Assembly: GCA_903813345.2 (NCBI GenBank)
Contig: CAIIXF020000009.1
Coordinates: 38,125,759-38,189,758 of the forward strand
Source of the DNA: Owenia fusiformis
Lineage: Eukaryota; Annelida; Polychaeta; Sabellida; Oweniidae
DNA: 64,000 nucleotides
Direction of reading: 5' to 3'
Under the pieces are notes generated by a model. The model saw only the letters and a program-made list of their open reading frames with translations, was not told the DNA's origin and did no database searches. The position numbers and the translations under genes are program-made. The stretch's first letter is position 1, and every line of letters starts with the position of its first letter. This document shows positions 48,601-61,639 of the stretch, piece by piece.

Positions 48601-48890
48601 ACCAATCATTATGCTGTTGCCTATAGTAGAAATCGATCATTGGTTTGCTGTTTAATAGGGATAAACCATTGTAGTACTGTCTATGGGAGGGATTGATCAT
48701 TGTGTTGCAGTTTAATAGGGATAAACCATTGTAGTACTGTCTATGGGAGGGATTGATCATTGTGTTGCAGTTTAATAGGGATAAACCATTGTAGTACTGT
48801 CTATGGGAGGGATTGATCATTGTGTTGCAGTTTAATAGGGATAAACCATTGTAGTACTGTCTATAGGAGGGATTGATCATTATCTTGCAG
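48601..48890 (-). repeat. 60-bp tandem repeat directly after the Caskin stop codon
   Basis: Three identical 60-bp units (48661-48720, 48721-48780, 48781-48840) are flanked by a diverged copy on each side (48601-48660 and 48841-48890). On the Caskin strand the array starts two bases after the stop codon, so it is the start of the 3' UTR. It is open in the Caskin frame and would encode 20-residue repeats (NTMINPSHRQYYNGLSLLNC). See the findings. Confidence 0.92.
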
Positions 48891-48892
48891 AT

Positions 48893-51800
48893 TTATTCAT
48901 CAAATTCCAGTTCCAACATGGCATCTAGTTCGTCAGTGAGTCCTTGTAACATGTTTCCAATGTCATTAAGCACATCTCCAGATTCACCTGTGGCAGCCCT
49001 GGTCTTCCTGTAATACACAACAATATTCTTGCTATAGCTTTATTTTCCATTACCAAACTATGAGGAGATCTTTATAAACACAGGTGATTCATACTATAAA
49101 GGGGTTAGGTCAGACCAACTTTGCCAACTTAAATTATACATCTTTTCATGAATCTTTCCTGCAGAAATAATATAACATTATTCTCCATAAATCAGCTACA
49201 TCATACTTTCTGCACTTTTGTACAGGGGAATAAATAGTGTTGTGATGTTCTCACTTTGTATTCTGATTGAACATAGTTGAATCAAAGAATCATCACTTAA
49301 TCAAAGAGTTTAAATGACATTTTGCTCCTACAAAGGGTATAAATTCAGTGTAACTCACATGTCCTCCTCTCCCCCAGGATTTGAGCTCTCTCTCCTGACT
49401 GGCTTGGGGGGTGGAACTGAAACAGACAATTTGAGTTGTAAGAAATCAGGGACAATGTTTTCAAATATTTCAAGTATACAAAAAGAAACCTGGTTTATAA
49501 TGAAAATTATATCACCTCAATCTAGTTAAGTTCTGTGTGATAGAGATAATTATACAATTAGCTCGCATTAAACAATAGTTTCTAGAACCTCTGTAAATAA
49601 ATTGATTCCTTTTGAAGACTGCAAACAGTTTGCACATTTTAAGTTCTGAATGGATAATATTAGCACATTTTCGGAAAAATCTAAACTCACCTTTCCTATT
49701 TCCCTGAGGTTCAGCTTGGATATGGTTATGACTAGGAGGTCGTCTTTTTACAGTTCCCGTATCTTCGAAATGTTGTGTAACGGCAGGTTGTGCAGGCTTT
49801 GGTTGCCTTCTGATAGTGCCTGTATCGTCTGCATATGTATCCATTGCATTATGGGATTGATGTTGTCCTGCACTGCCATTCGGTCTCCGTTTTATTGTAC
49901 TATCATCATAGCCATTGTCTTGGATATTATGGACTATATTTTTATTAACTGGTTTACGTTTCATTGTACCTGTCTCTTCAAACATGCTCTGATTGAGCTG
50001 GGTCTCCTCACCCTCCCCATTGCTACTCACTATGGAGGGTTTATTTTGTTTATCTCGCGATTTTATTGTCCCAACATTTTCATTGGCAAATGGTAACGTA
50101 TTGGAATCTATGCTCAGATTGGATGCATTTACCCCATCCCTACGGAGATTGGGACTAGCAGAACCACTATTTACCCCGTCCCTCGTGAGATTAGGACTTG
50201 CGGATCCGCTTCGTGGACTACTGGATTCAGAGCGTAGTCTATCTTGATCAATATTGTGTGGTTTATCTTGTTTTACTGGTTTATCAAGGTCCATAGATTG
50301 CTGCTTTAACTGTGTTTCTAAAGATTCTAATTCTGCGATGTTATCATCCAAAGTTTTAGCCACCCTGGTTATTCCTGAAGGGTCAGATTTATTCACATTA
50401 TCATGTACTGCAATTGGAGGTGGAGGAGGGGGGAAATCATCAACTTCAGAGTTTGGATCAACAAGACCCTTAGGGGGTGTTTTATTAAACTTGTCTGTTA
50501 GATTTTTAACACTATTATTACTGGCATTTTCTAATTGAATATTTTGTTGTCTTTGTTGTAATTGTTGTTGTAGCTGTTGTTGTACAACATGAGCAGGGGG
50601 TTTAGGAGGAAGGGCTGCCTTGCCCAGGTCAGCTTTAGGAGAATGTTTGGGTGATACATCATTGTCTGTTTTTACATCCACTTTAACTCCAATGTCACTT
50701 TTTATAGAGTTTGTTCTCTTTGGGGGAGGGGGAGGTGCTTTCTTTGCCCTGGCTGCGGCAGCTTGCGCTATACCTGCAGCCATGTTAGGGGCATGGCGGG
50801 GGGATCCTGGGGGGTGCATCAGGCTTGTCCTGGGGGAGTTCTGAGCACTATTCCTGGGGGAGCCATGACGAGGTGACCCTGGCACTGTACTATTTCTAGG
50901 GGACCCCCCAGTGGGGGAACCCTTCACATATTCAGCTGGCTGGTCATATATGATTTCCTGTTTCTTAAATGGTCCATCTCCATTACAATCCATTTTTAAT
51001 ATTTCCGGAGTAGTATTACCACGTTTTGACTTTGCCACTATTTTGGCCACAGGTTTGATTGGCTTAGCCATCTGAGGGTTTACCACTGCAGTTGTACGAC
51101 GTAATGTGCCGCCACCATCAGCATCATCATAATTACGACGTTCTAGCACAGGGGTGGCATCCCCATCTAGCACCATCTCAGGGGTCTTCCTACCACTAGG
51201 GCCATAGAATGATGACTGGTAATGTCCTGACCCTGAGCTTGAGCTCCCACTATCGCCATCACTACCTAGAGTGTCATTAGTGCCACTTCTCGGGACACCC
51301 CTGTTAATCGCAACTACATCTGGTTGATATGTCAACCCATGACTACTATTATTCCTTATATGGACAATTTCCTGATTAGCCGGTTGCTGAAATGTTTTTA
51401 ATTCAGGTCCACTACCAGCTGTGCTTAAACTTTCACCTGAACTAGACTTCCCAGGACGTGACGGCATTATATCCACAACTTGACTGCCATATGCCGAATC
51501 CTTCATGTCACCTGACCAGCGCGATTGAGACCCCTGAGAGCTCATTGATGATGTTTCTAAGAGGTCCATGGACCCCCTATGATCAGAGTGAGAGGAGACA
51601 CTAGAATGTGTAGACAGACGTTTAGAATTACTGTCTATTCTCTTCAGTCTGTCTATTGCTAACATCATCTTCTTCTGGTGCCCTGAAAAGAGTCACAATA
51701 ATTGCAATGAAATTGAACAATAAGATAAAAAAAAAACATAAGGCTATTAATAGATGTCTGCCACTGTTGTAAAGAGTATATTGGATGTCAAACACTAAAA

Positions 51801-54800
51801 TGAAAAAGATTATTGGAATTGATTTTGTGATTCACTGATGTGACCTCCTTCACTTGTATTTCCCCTAACATTTTATTTTCCATTTCATGAATAGAAAACA
51901 AAAGAGTTTTTGAAGATACATCCATCTTTTGACATTTAAAATCCAAAGTAATTCAAAAGCTGGTAAAAATAGTCCAGGAATGCAGCCCACTCTCTTAAAT
52001 ACTGTAAACCATCATAAAACTGAAGTTCATGAACGTAATAAGTGATGCAATTAAACTCTAACAGAACTATCTAGATGATGAAAGTTATACTTTTAAACAT
52101 ATTCCCTATGTTGCATCTATAATTTGCTCCAATATGTGCCTATCCCCATAGGTGAATGTAAACCTGCTAGAAGTTGTTGAATGGTATATAACTGAATAAA
52201 GAGTGGGACTTATGAAATCATGCACAAAAATAGCATGCATGCATTTAATAGATGCAATGTCACGTTTCACTTTAGTTTAACTTTGAATGCATCTAGATTT
52301 TAACAAAGAGGGTCCTGTCTAGAAAAACATCAACTTCTATACAACATACAAAATATTTGACAGGTCTTAAAAGATGACATTACTGCCTAATACTAAACAA
52401 GGTTGAAGTATTTTTTAAGTGAAATCATAGAGACGCATTTTGCACACCTGCTTTTAACACTCCGTTATTCATTTGATTTACACCATTGAAATGCTGACAG
52501 CATAAAGTGTGCTATTCATGAAGTCTTTGGATACCTTAGCATGGTGAAATTGCAATGAGGACTTCCCTCAGGAAAGTTTACTCAGGTCCCAAAAAATGTG
52601 ATTCAGAAGTTATAGCGCTAAAAAGATGTCGAAAGAATTGATAAATTTACTAAATGGAGTCAATGAAGACTAACTATTGAAACAAAAGTGTTCACAAATT
52701 TCAATGTCCTGCATTGCAGTAGAATAGGGAGAAATTTCTAAGATTTTAAATAAATAAAATTTTAAATAACTAATTCCATTACCTAATTTCTTAATTCCAA
52801 TTTCTTCCAAGTCCTCCCAAGTGATGTCAGTAACGCCATCTATACTGTCGTAACCTTGACGACACAATGTGTCATAATAGTCTGTTAGACCCAGAAACCT
52901 TAGCCAGTCAAATATATTAGCCTGAAAATAAATTGACATGAAATATATAATATAAATAGTCAAATTGACCTGAAATGAATCGACAGTACATATAAAGTCA
53001 TATATGAATTTCAATTTGTTTTGAACTCCTTTCTAATTCTCACTTTTTCTTTTCATCTTATCTTTAAACCATGACTAGCAAGAGTCATCGTTTCAATTGG
53101 ATTAAACATAAGATTCCTGATCAACAAACTATGCGAAATTTAAGATTATTTCATAAAACAATTATGGTATTGCAAAACACAAGACACTTTGGGGCCCTTT
53201 GGCATCATATGGTAAAGCCAATTAAACAGCTCCAAGGTCAAAGAGTTGAAGTGAATGAGGTAAGACTGATCTATAATGAGTGCCCTTATGTAAAGCTATG
53301 CTACGTCTATAGAATGTTGACGTCAGAGGGGAAAACTATAAGAGAACAACTTAACCCAAGCATGTATACACTTCGAAAACTTGTAATTGATGCTTGTTTA
53401 TCTATTCACTTCCGCTCACTTTTTATATGCTACTCAGTCTTTTCTATTTTTAACATAGATCTGCATGATTAACATAATGATGGAAAAGATAATATTTTCA
53501 TATTATGGTAAATATGGTAGAATGCATAAAGTTCAAAACTTTTCGCTTAAATGTCATAATGACATTTCCTAAAATGTTCTTTACTTTTTTGTGAAAGAGC
53601 AGAAATAATCATGCAATATAATATTCTTCAAACTGTTATACAAGTGGATTCCTTCAATTCAGATACCTCAATGGATCAAGACACACATTTTTGCAACTTT
53701 TAGTTTTTTTCTACTATCATGATCTTGGCATAAAGGGTGGCCTAATGTGTAGCTTAGTTTACATGTGAGCATATAATGATTCAGATTGCTCACTCAAGTC
53801 AAATCATTTGACAGAGTTTTGAAACATTATGATACATGAGGTATTTCCCTTTTACAATACATGTACCCAACACTGCTGAATCTTTTTATTGACACTTATC
53901 ATTTGACAGTTAAGTTTTATTAAACTGAAAATGAATGTTTTTTACATCAATCAACTGGACCACCTTGTACACTTGGTCATCTACAAATATGGACCAACAG
54001 CTATTTTAATGACTGTGAATTCAGGTACAAAAATCTCAACAAATATGCAAAACTTACCTTAATAGAAATCTTTGAATCCTTGAATCTCCTTTTGAGATTT
54101 TATGAAAAAAATCCAGAAAGTACAAATCTTATTGAAACTCAAGAAAACCCAATCATGACAGTAACCAAGTACATTTTTTTTCTTTCACAAGTTCACATGC
54201 ATATGTATAGAATCCAACAAGACTTACTGGTTTATAATCAGGTATACCATCGTGAATATGAAGTTTACTGATCTCTGCTTTGAGGCGCTTTCTGTGGCCT
54301 GGTTTTGTTATACCTATAGCCGTGAGGTCCTGAAATATAAGAGAACATGTTTTAATTAAACAAAGTGATGTTTTCAAATTAATGAACATTTTAAATCACA
54401 TTGAATAAACTATAGCTGAATTTCACTGAGATCTTTTAAATCTTATAAGCAATAAAATTGTAAAATCATCTAAAATAGTCAGAGGCTTGTGAAACTGGCT
54501 GACAGATTCAGGGTGCTTGCAATATGGTAAAATGGATAACATCCTGGTCATCAGCTTAATCAGCCTATACCTAATTGACCACTTTGTCCGGGTTTAAATA
54601 AAAAAGTTATTAATCTCGATAAATAAGTATTCTATAGAGGATTAATCACATAATTAAGACAATACACTTCAAATGTTGTCTCAATTCCAGACAATTTTAC
54701 ATGGAAACCAATAGGCTGTTATTCTATTTCAGTCACCATTTAACACACAGTTTTCAGCAGTCACAAGAAAATTTGGACATTGGGAAATTGGTTTATCCCA

Positions 54801-57800
54801 CGCTTGTATTTTTGATTTGATAACCACAAATTATTCCAAAAACTAAAAAAACGTCACCAGACAGTTTTTTGCATAATAATTAGAAAGTGACAATTGAATT
54901 AAGAATTCACTTCATGTCATAAATTGGGTTAATTTAATCAGATTAATGTTGAAATTGAATCAGGATGAATTGCATCAGGTTATATACAGCTTCCTGTCAC
55001 TGATGGTATGAGATAACATGTCAAAGAACTAATTAGATTTACGCAAAAGAAAGGCCTCATCATGTTGAATCGAATAAGACGTATCTGGGGATATAACTTT
55101 TGTTCTGTTTGGGTGAAAGAAATATTTTTTTCCAAACACGAAATAATTTTTTCATTGCAATCATCTTAAGACTCTGTGTGGGTGGGAAAATCAAATGACC
55201 TTTAGTTAGAGCAAATTCATGAAGAAACGATAATGCAATAGTTGGCACATACATGTACATCTAAAATGGTGAATCTTGTAGGTGACTACAATATTGTCAT
55301 AATAAGTTGCCTCGCGAAGGTGGTAGCCCCTCACATATGACTGAAGCATTATGGCAAGTGCTCTATGATATCTAATGGTACTTACCTCAGGAGTCATACG
55401 TGATATGGTGCCCATGTCATAGCCTGCCTGTAGGAAGTTATTGTAGTACTCCTGGAAGTGCAGGTCACACAGCCACGCATGCAGCACCTCAGTGTCCTGC
55501 TTCAAAAGAAATATGTCAGCTGTTGACGCAACAAGTCATCTAACTACTGGGTTAGCTATAGGCTAAGAGCATGAAGAGAGGATATACTGGAGGGTAGTAG
55601 TATGAGGGTAGAAGATTATCTATAGAGTAAAGCTATAAGGGACGGGATTAACTAGAGAGTTAGGGTATATAGTGTAGGTGAAATGCTAATGGTTCATCTG
55701 TCTCACCACATGCATGTAACTAGAGAGTCAGAATGTATAAAGACCAAAACACTGATTCACACACATATTAGGTGGATTAGATGTGCTCAATCTATATTAG
55801 GGTCAGTTTTGCATAAAGTAATAAAACATGGAGCCAAACATATGAGGCTAACTTCAGATCATTTATCAGCAATATAGGGTGCGTCTTACTATATGAGACT
55901 AAACTAAAGCTACCAATTAAGTATAAGGTGTTTTGTTATTATTTTATAATGAGGTTAAGGTGCATCTTTAACTGCCACCTTGTGAATAAACTACATCTAA
56001 TGTCAGTAGTAAGGTCTACATTGAGATTAGACATATACATGTAATGGTATGATAGAAGCAAAGATCGTATGCATCGTATGTTTGAATTGTGAAGAATGGG
56101 GGCCATTATCTTTGGAGCCATCATACTCTCACATTTATATAATGTGAAGAATAACACTGCCATCATACTTTCACATTTATATAATGTGAAGAATAACACT
56201 GCCATCATACTTTAACATTTATATAATGTGAAGAATAACACTGCCATCATACTTTAACATTTATATAATGTGAAGAATAACACTGCCATCATACTTTCAC
56301 ATTTATATAATGTGAAGAATAACACTGCCATCATACTTTAACATTTATATAATGTGAAGAATAACACTGCCATCATACTTTAACATTTATATAATGTGAA
56401 GAATAACACTGCCATCATACTTTAACATTTATATAATGTGAAGAATAACACTGCCATCATACTTTCACATTTATATAATGTGAAGAATAACACTGCCATC
56501 ATACTTTAACATTTATATAATGTGAAGAATAACACTGCCATCATACTTTCACATTTATATAATGTGAAGAATAACACTGCCATCATACTTTCACATTTAT
56601 ATAATGTGAAGAATAACACTGCCATTATACTTATACATTTATATAATGTGAAGAATAACACTGCCATCATACTTTCACATTTATATAATGTGAAGAATAA
56701 CACTGCCATCATACTTTCACATTTATTTAATGTGAAGAATAACACTGCCATCATACTTTCAAATTTATATAATGTGAAGAATAACACTGCCATCATACTT
56801 TCACATTTATATAATGTGAAGAATAACACTGGTTTGTAGGACAATGTCCATGGAACAATACTATGGACCAGTTGATCATTTTAGCAGTGTATCTACTATA
56901 CCCAATTTCTATATTTATGATTGTATTTCTAAATAAAGAATAGAATTGATATAAAAACAATATATTCAGTTGTAATATGAGGAAACATTTGCAGTTATAT
57001 TTTGTAGACATGTTTAATAGAAATAACGAGTATAAACGAAATTGTTTCATATGCATTATCCAAATATGCACCACTTACCGACATGCCTGAATGATAAAGA
57101 TCGTGGACGTTAACTTGACTGGAATACCCAGATTCCTCTAGTCTATCGAGACTGCCGATACTTCCACTAGAGCCACTATGGTAACTTTGACGTGATGACA
57201 CGCCCGATGAATCATAACTCTGGCCCGAGAGGCGATGTGGATTTGGTTGATGCTGATTGGTCACTATTACATTGGCAAAATTGTGCATAGGCTGCAATAA
57301 AAGAAATAGATATTTCAATGACTGAATTTTTATGGTTTGTTCTTTTGATTAAGATAACAATAGAACATAACAGGCGTATTACAGTTGATATGGTTTAAAG
57401 GGTTTTGTTGCATTCTTAAAATGTCTGAAAAACTTTCCAATGATCACTGTAAATAAGTGCATGATCACAACATGCTTCAGAAATGTAGATCCACAGACTG
57501 ACAGAAAGTCTGCTTAAATGACATTTAGCAGTTTTATAGCTTCATCTTAATTGGAAACTGTCACATTTGTTGAGTCATCTGATCATGTCTTCATAGTATC
57601 ACCTTTAATTAACCTATTTAGATCTAAATCTCAAAAAGAACCATGACATGACAACCTATTTTTCCTCATTCAACAGTTTGATTTTTTAAGAGGTTTGTTT
57701 AGTTATCAGCATTTCATTTTCCTGCTGAAGTAATTTGTTGAAAATGTAGTTAAAACAATCAAGCTAAACGATGTGAATGGTGTTGATAACAAACACAAGC

Positions 57801-58960
57801 CATTTCAATGTCTTTAAGCTTTAAAGAGGGGGTCTAATCCTGCATTAAATTACTTCATCAATATTTTGTTTTGGACAGTAAAGTACATTATAACCTAGAT
57901 CATCCATCTATTTTATTAATACGATTATGACACATGGCCCTAGTGACATAATTGCGTGGGAGATCTTCATTATACAGTTGACCAGGCAGAATAGCAATCC
58001 ATACTAGGGATGACTGAATGTTCATAACTACTGCGCTGCAAGGTCATTATGACCCAATCAATTCACAAAACACATCATAAAAATAAAGACATATTTCTGG
58101 TATACAAATCAAACTAATTTCTCTAATCATCTGTATTTTCTCCATTCTCTTGATCGATTTATGTGACATTATGAGAACATAATAAAAAGCCCAATGAGTT
58201 AATTTCCTTTTTTTGTTATATAACATTGATACTTGGTCTAACAAAACGTTCATTACTTCCTTTTTAGCAGACTAGAATTCGCAAAGAACTTTAAAAGTGA
58301 GTGTAAATAATGGCTCGGTGATAAATAACAGTTAACTGTCACATTGCAACAGTTTAAAATCAATTAAATCTCTCTTAGCAACCACAAATTTATGTTTTAC
58401 TCATTAGGATCATCAGAATCTCAAGAATTCTCTGCTTACTATTTTTAGCATTCACCAATGAAAGATTGCATCAAGCCTCTTGAACTACATCTTCTACCTC
58501 ATATTTGACTTTGAAGGTGGTTATAATACATTTAAAATGAAGTTGAAGCAAGTGAAACTTTGAGAATAAATATTCCCCTATCCACATTCATAAGGCCACT
58601 GAAGCAATGATGCTTACTCCTCCAATAAATAAGAAGATAACAGGTAGTCTTACAGCAAGTCATTGGGCATCTCCCCCATCTTTCTCTAGCCACCTTCCCC
58701 ATCTTTCTCCTAACCCAGATGCAGGGACCTCATGACAGACACCAAGTACCTCTCAGTTGAACCAAGGTTCAAAAATCTCTACTTACCCTTGCATTATCAT
58801 AGTGTGAGCCCCCACTCTTGCCACTATCTAGGCTAGCTAAGCTGTTTCTGTTAGAGCCAGTAGGGCTGTCTCTACAAGGACTCCCAGCCCTGATGGACCC
58901 CCCATTGGAGATCCTTGGCCATTCAATGTGTTCTGGAGTGCCAGGCTTTGGATAAGGCTG
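48893..58960 (-). CDS. CASKIN: Caskin scaffold protein, C-terminal part (8 exons, 5' partial)
   Basis: Predicted cytoplasmic adaptor of the Caskin family (ankyrin repeats, SH3, two SAM domains, proline-rich region, conserved tail); in other animals it acts in neuronal signalling and axon patterning. Exons: 58960-58787, 57291-57079, 55496-55386, 54329-54228, 52921-52783, 51682-49691, 49416-49359, 49007-48893 (TAA), 967 codons in the window. All junctions keep phase. Residues 1-129 are a Ser-rich linker ([16 protein letters not shown]). SAM1, about 130-195, has [20 protein letters not shown] and [13 protein letters not shown]2, about 201-265, has [17 protein letters not shown] and [21 protein letters not shown] 664-residue exon carries [15 protein letters not shown] and repeated TGT-KRRP motifs. 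The last exon carries the Caskin tail [20 protein letters not shown]. Ankyrin and SH3 exons lie beyond the right edge. The symbol marks the family; the gene may predate the vertebrate CASKIN1/2 split. Confidence 0.95.
49691..51682 (-). CDS. CASKIN: Large Caskin exon: proline-rich, low-complexity linker
   Basis: This is one 1992-bp exon with acceptor CTTTTCAG|GGCACC and donor AGGAAAG|GTGAGT. It begins with the end of SAM2 ([15 protein letters not shown]). Then come Ser/Gly-rich segments, the conserved proline motif [15 protein letters not shown], a poly-Gln stretch ([15 protein letters not shown]) and [15 protein letters not shown] duplicated SGSASPNL(T/R)RDGVN follows. Near the end are several copies of a short motif ([36 protein letters not shown]). 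The reading frame continues past the donor but loses resemblance there, supporting the splice site. Confidence 0.93.
52783..55496 (-). CDS. CASKIN: Caskin SAM domain exons
   Basis: Three exons: 55496-55386 (37 codons, start of SAM1), 54329-54228 (34 codons, end of SAM1 and linker), and 52921-52783 (46 codons plus one base, SAM2). Each splits the SAM fold at a conserved place: [40 protein letters not shown]. Paired SAM domains with this linker are diagnostic of Caskin, where SAM polymerisation builds a scaffold. Confidence 0.93.
52922..54227 (-). other. Caskin intron between the SAM1 and SAM2 exons
   Basis: No nested gene is supported. A 133-codon + strand open frame at 53071-53472 begins [14 protein letters not shown] but matches no family I recognise and has no visible domain. 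Confidence 0.5.
55497..57078 (-). other. Caskin intron containing a 42-bp minisatellite
   Basis: The intron is bounded by acceptor GAAGCAG|GAC and donor TCG|GTAAGT. Apart from the repeat array at 56110-56835 it shows only AT-rich sequence with no recognisable element. Confidence 0.6.
56110..56835. repeat. 42-bp minisatellite (about 17 units)
   Basis: The unit is CACTGCCATCATACTTTCAC then ATTTATATAATGTGAAGAAT and AA, with C/A changes in CTTTCAC/CTTTAAC. As 42 is a multiple of three and units lack stops in some frames, open frames appear on both strands (14-residue repeats such as [14 protein letters not shown]). These are artefacts of periodicity. Confidence 0.92.
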
Positions 58961-59165
58961 CTGGAAATATATGAAAGATGCATTTAATGAATTGGAACAT
59001 TGGCTTCATTTGAGATTGTTAAGATCCAATGTGCAACTGGCTTTGGATAAGGCTGCTGGAAATATATAAAAGATGCATTTAATGAATTGGAACATTGGCT
59101 CAATTTGAGTTTATCAAGACTCAGTGTAGCTTTGGGTAGTGATACTGGAAATACTTGAGATGAAT
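58940..59165. repeat. About 94-bp triplication covering a Caskin splice acceptor
   Basis: The word CTTTGGATAAGGCTGCTGGA with about 70 following bases (AAATATATGAAAGATGCATT, TAATGAATTGGAACATTGGC) starts at 58946 and again at 59041. A diverged third copy starts near 59130 (CTTTGGGTAGTGATACTGGA). The first copy includes the 5' edge and 3' splice site of the 58787-58960 exon. Confidence 0.82.
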
Positions 59166-61639
59166 ATTATAGAAATAGCGATTCAATCTGTTTGCCTAAC
59201 TTCTGGAAAAAGTGCTGAAAATGAAGATGTTAAAAATGTAAAAATCATTACATGTTATCTGGTCATTTGGAGTGGCTATAATTTATTGCTATAGTGTTCC
59301 TAACAACTCTCTTGATTCTTAGATGTTTCATTATTTCTAGGTTCTCCTTTGATTTCTTTCAGCTGGATTGAAAAAGCATTTATCAAGTAGGCCCTATAAT
59401 AAAGTACCTTCAGTAATACAGACGCAAAACATCTTGATATTACATTCAATCTGAGATGAACTCATGCGGACCAAAGATATGATTGTTGAACTAATTGGGA
59501 ATATAATTCCTTTGAGTATTTTGACCTTCCGATGATTCTTCAGCGTGTATATAGATAAATCAACTTGAGCTTGAACATGTGAGGCAAGGCTATCTAAATA
59601 TTCCAAAGATAACATTCCCAAGTTGCCTTGTTGTATTACCTAACAGAGTTAAGATGATCTTGGAAATAACGTTTTCTTCAGCACGAGCAGTTTCATTTAA
59701 AGTACAGCCTGGTTAGCTGCTATATGTAGGTTTAACCTGTCCTTTATCCTAGCTAGGGGAGTGGTTCATCCAAGAGTTGAGATGATTTAAAAGTATTAGA
59801 TGAACATGCTACTATGACTTTCTATGACAACACAAGAAAACATGGTCAATGATATAAAGGCCCATTGTAAAATGAGTAGCATCATAAGCATTTTTGAGAG
59901 GCACCCCATTGTAAGGTTTTGTACCAGATTACCCTCAACCCAGACACTGGCAAGTAAAACTCTATGTCAATGAACACCTCTCTTAAAGTTGTGCCAGGTG
60001 GGGTATATGATTGTCTATCTACAAATAAGCCACCTCCAAGCACAGGGGTCCAGTCCTAATCAATAAGCAAGGAACCTTTGGATGAGGGCAGAAGCACTCC
60101 ATTTGGAGAATGTAATGTTAGTCTGATTCATTTTGGTAGAACCACCCCAGGATCTCTAGGGGAACACAGTGATAACCAAAACATAACAACAGCATGTCAA
60201 CTTTCAGCACCAAACCTGTGGATAACATATCACACCCTCATGTTTTAATAAACAAAATATACTAAAAAGGAATGAAATAAGGGAGAAATAAAGTAAACAG
60301 ACATGATGTAGATACTTCAAATTATATAGAAATCTCAGACAATCAAGTAGTTCAAATGTTAGAGAGAAATTGTGAGCAGACAGGACATTTTAATGACTCA
60401 TTTCTTCACCTTTCCATGTACAGGGCGTATAGGTCCTGGCCTTGGATGACAGATTCATTCATTTTGTTCATGAAATTCAGAATGAGATATATATGTGTAA
60501 GAATCACCCTGAGAAAGCTGTTACATTTGTTGCACAAGATAAAGATGAACTTCATAACCTATCTTTTTTTAAACATAACACTGATGACACTTTTGGCTAC
60601 AATGGTTACCATACAATATAATATTCTTGCTCATTACTCAACCAATGCACCTTGTGGGCCTATATATTTCAAAAACTGCCACCATAGGACTGAGGGGACA
60701 GCAAATGGGATTCATGCCTAGGTTCTCTTATCCATCAAGTATAGTTGGGTCATCAAGGACACTGAGATCACTGTCAGCTGGCAGACATAATCAACCAAAC
60801 ACTTCATTAATCTCTCATCTCCTAAGTGAATGTGAACACACTCTATCAACCACTATAACAACACACTTCATCAACTATACCAAAACAATACTCCACAAAT
60901 AAATCAAGACCAACTAAGGCCTAATGAGGACATGTTGACTTTGGACAGCAATAAGGAACACTAAATATAAACTGATATATTTTGGTAAGTAATCTAATCA
61001 CAACATCAATTCTCATCAAATATAAGTGATGAATACAGTCTACTACACAGCCTTGTGATAATACATAGACATGAGATGACACTTTTTGACATATTTATAT
61101 TTTGTGACTTTACCAGATTGTCTCTTCGCTTAAAGACAGAAGTAAAGATGACTTCATTCTTAAAGACACAAATACTTCAAACAGTTGAAGCATATATTGT
61201 GATTTCTGCCAGACTTTTACTCTACAGACTGACAGATGTTCAATATAACAAGACACAACTACAAACTAAAGCTTTTAATGAGTTCTTCATGAGTTCCCCT
61301 CCTCCCATCCTTTCTCCAGCTACTTGACTCCATCTGACCAGACATTCAGTGGATCTTCAATGCAATCAAAGAAAAGCAAATAGATTTGTATGAATAGATC
61401 AGGCATACAAGAGCTAATGTTTACACAGAAAGACACTTAAAGAGATTCTATGTTTAGCCATCCAATCATTTACTGTTCTGTCACAAAATTCCTTTGCGAT
61501 TACCACATCCATGAAGATAACCTTTCCAATGGTAGGACATTAATCAAAATCACATAAGATCTGCATAGAGCTGAGGTAGTTGGGGTTATCTGATTGTGAT
61601 GCTTGTAAGGTGTTATATAGCCATTGCTTGTAAGATGCC

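Larger units (their letters stand above)
35263..48892. other. Gene-poor intergenic region
   Basis: Between the calcyphosin-like start and the Caskin stop (both genes on the minus strand). It must contain the calcyphosin-like promoter and the Caskin 3' UTR, but no TATA box or other clear promoter element was identified. The contents are repeats, listed separately. A 50-bp stub with CAGGGTGACCCAAAA and inverted TTGTCACTCTGTA ends is at 36295-36347. The stretches 35263-36290, 36350-37470, 41150-41590, 42170-43490 and 46105-48600 show no recognisable gene or structured repeat. Confidence 0.6.

Noticed and set aside
48482-48880. Stand-alone 132-codon minus-strand gene
   Set aside because: It is a tandem repeat in the Caskin 3' UTR with no start context or promoter; reported instead as a possible readthrough extension.
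53071-53472. 133-codon + strand frame in a Caskin intron
   Set aside because: It has ordinary AT-rich composition, no domain or signal, and lies opposite a spliced gene; chance length is plausible.
56506-56844. Open frames on both strands in the 42-bp array
   Set aside because: Periodicity artefact; the same motif is read on either strand.
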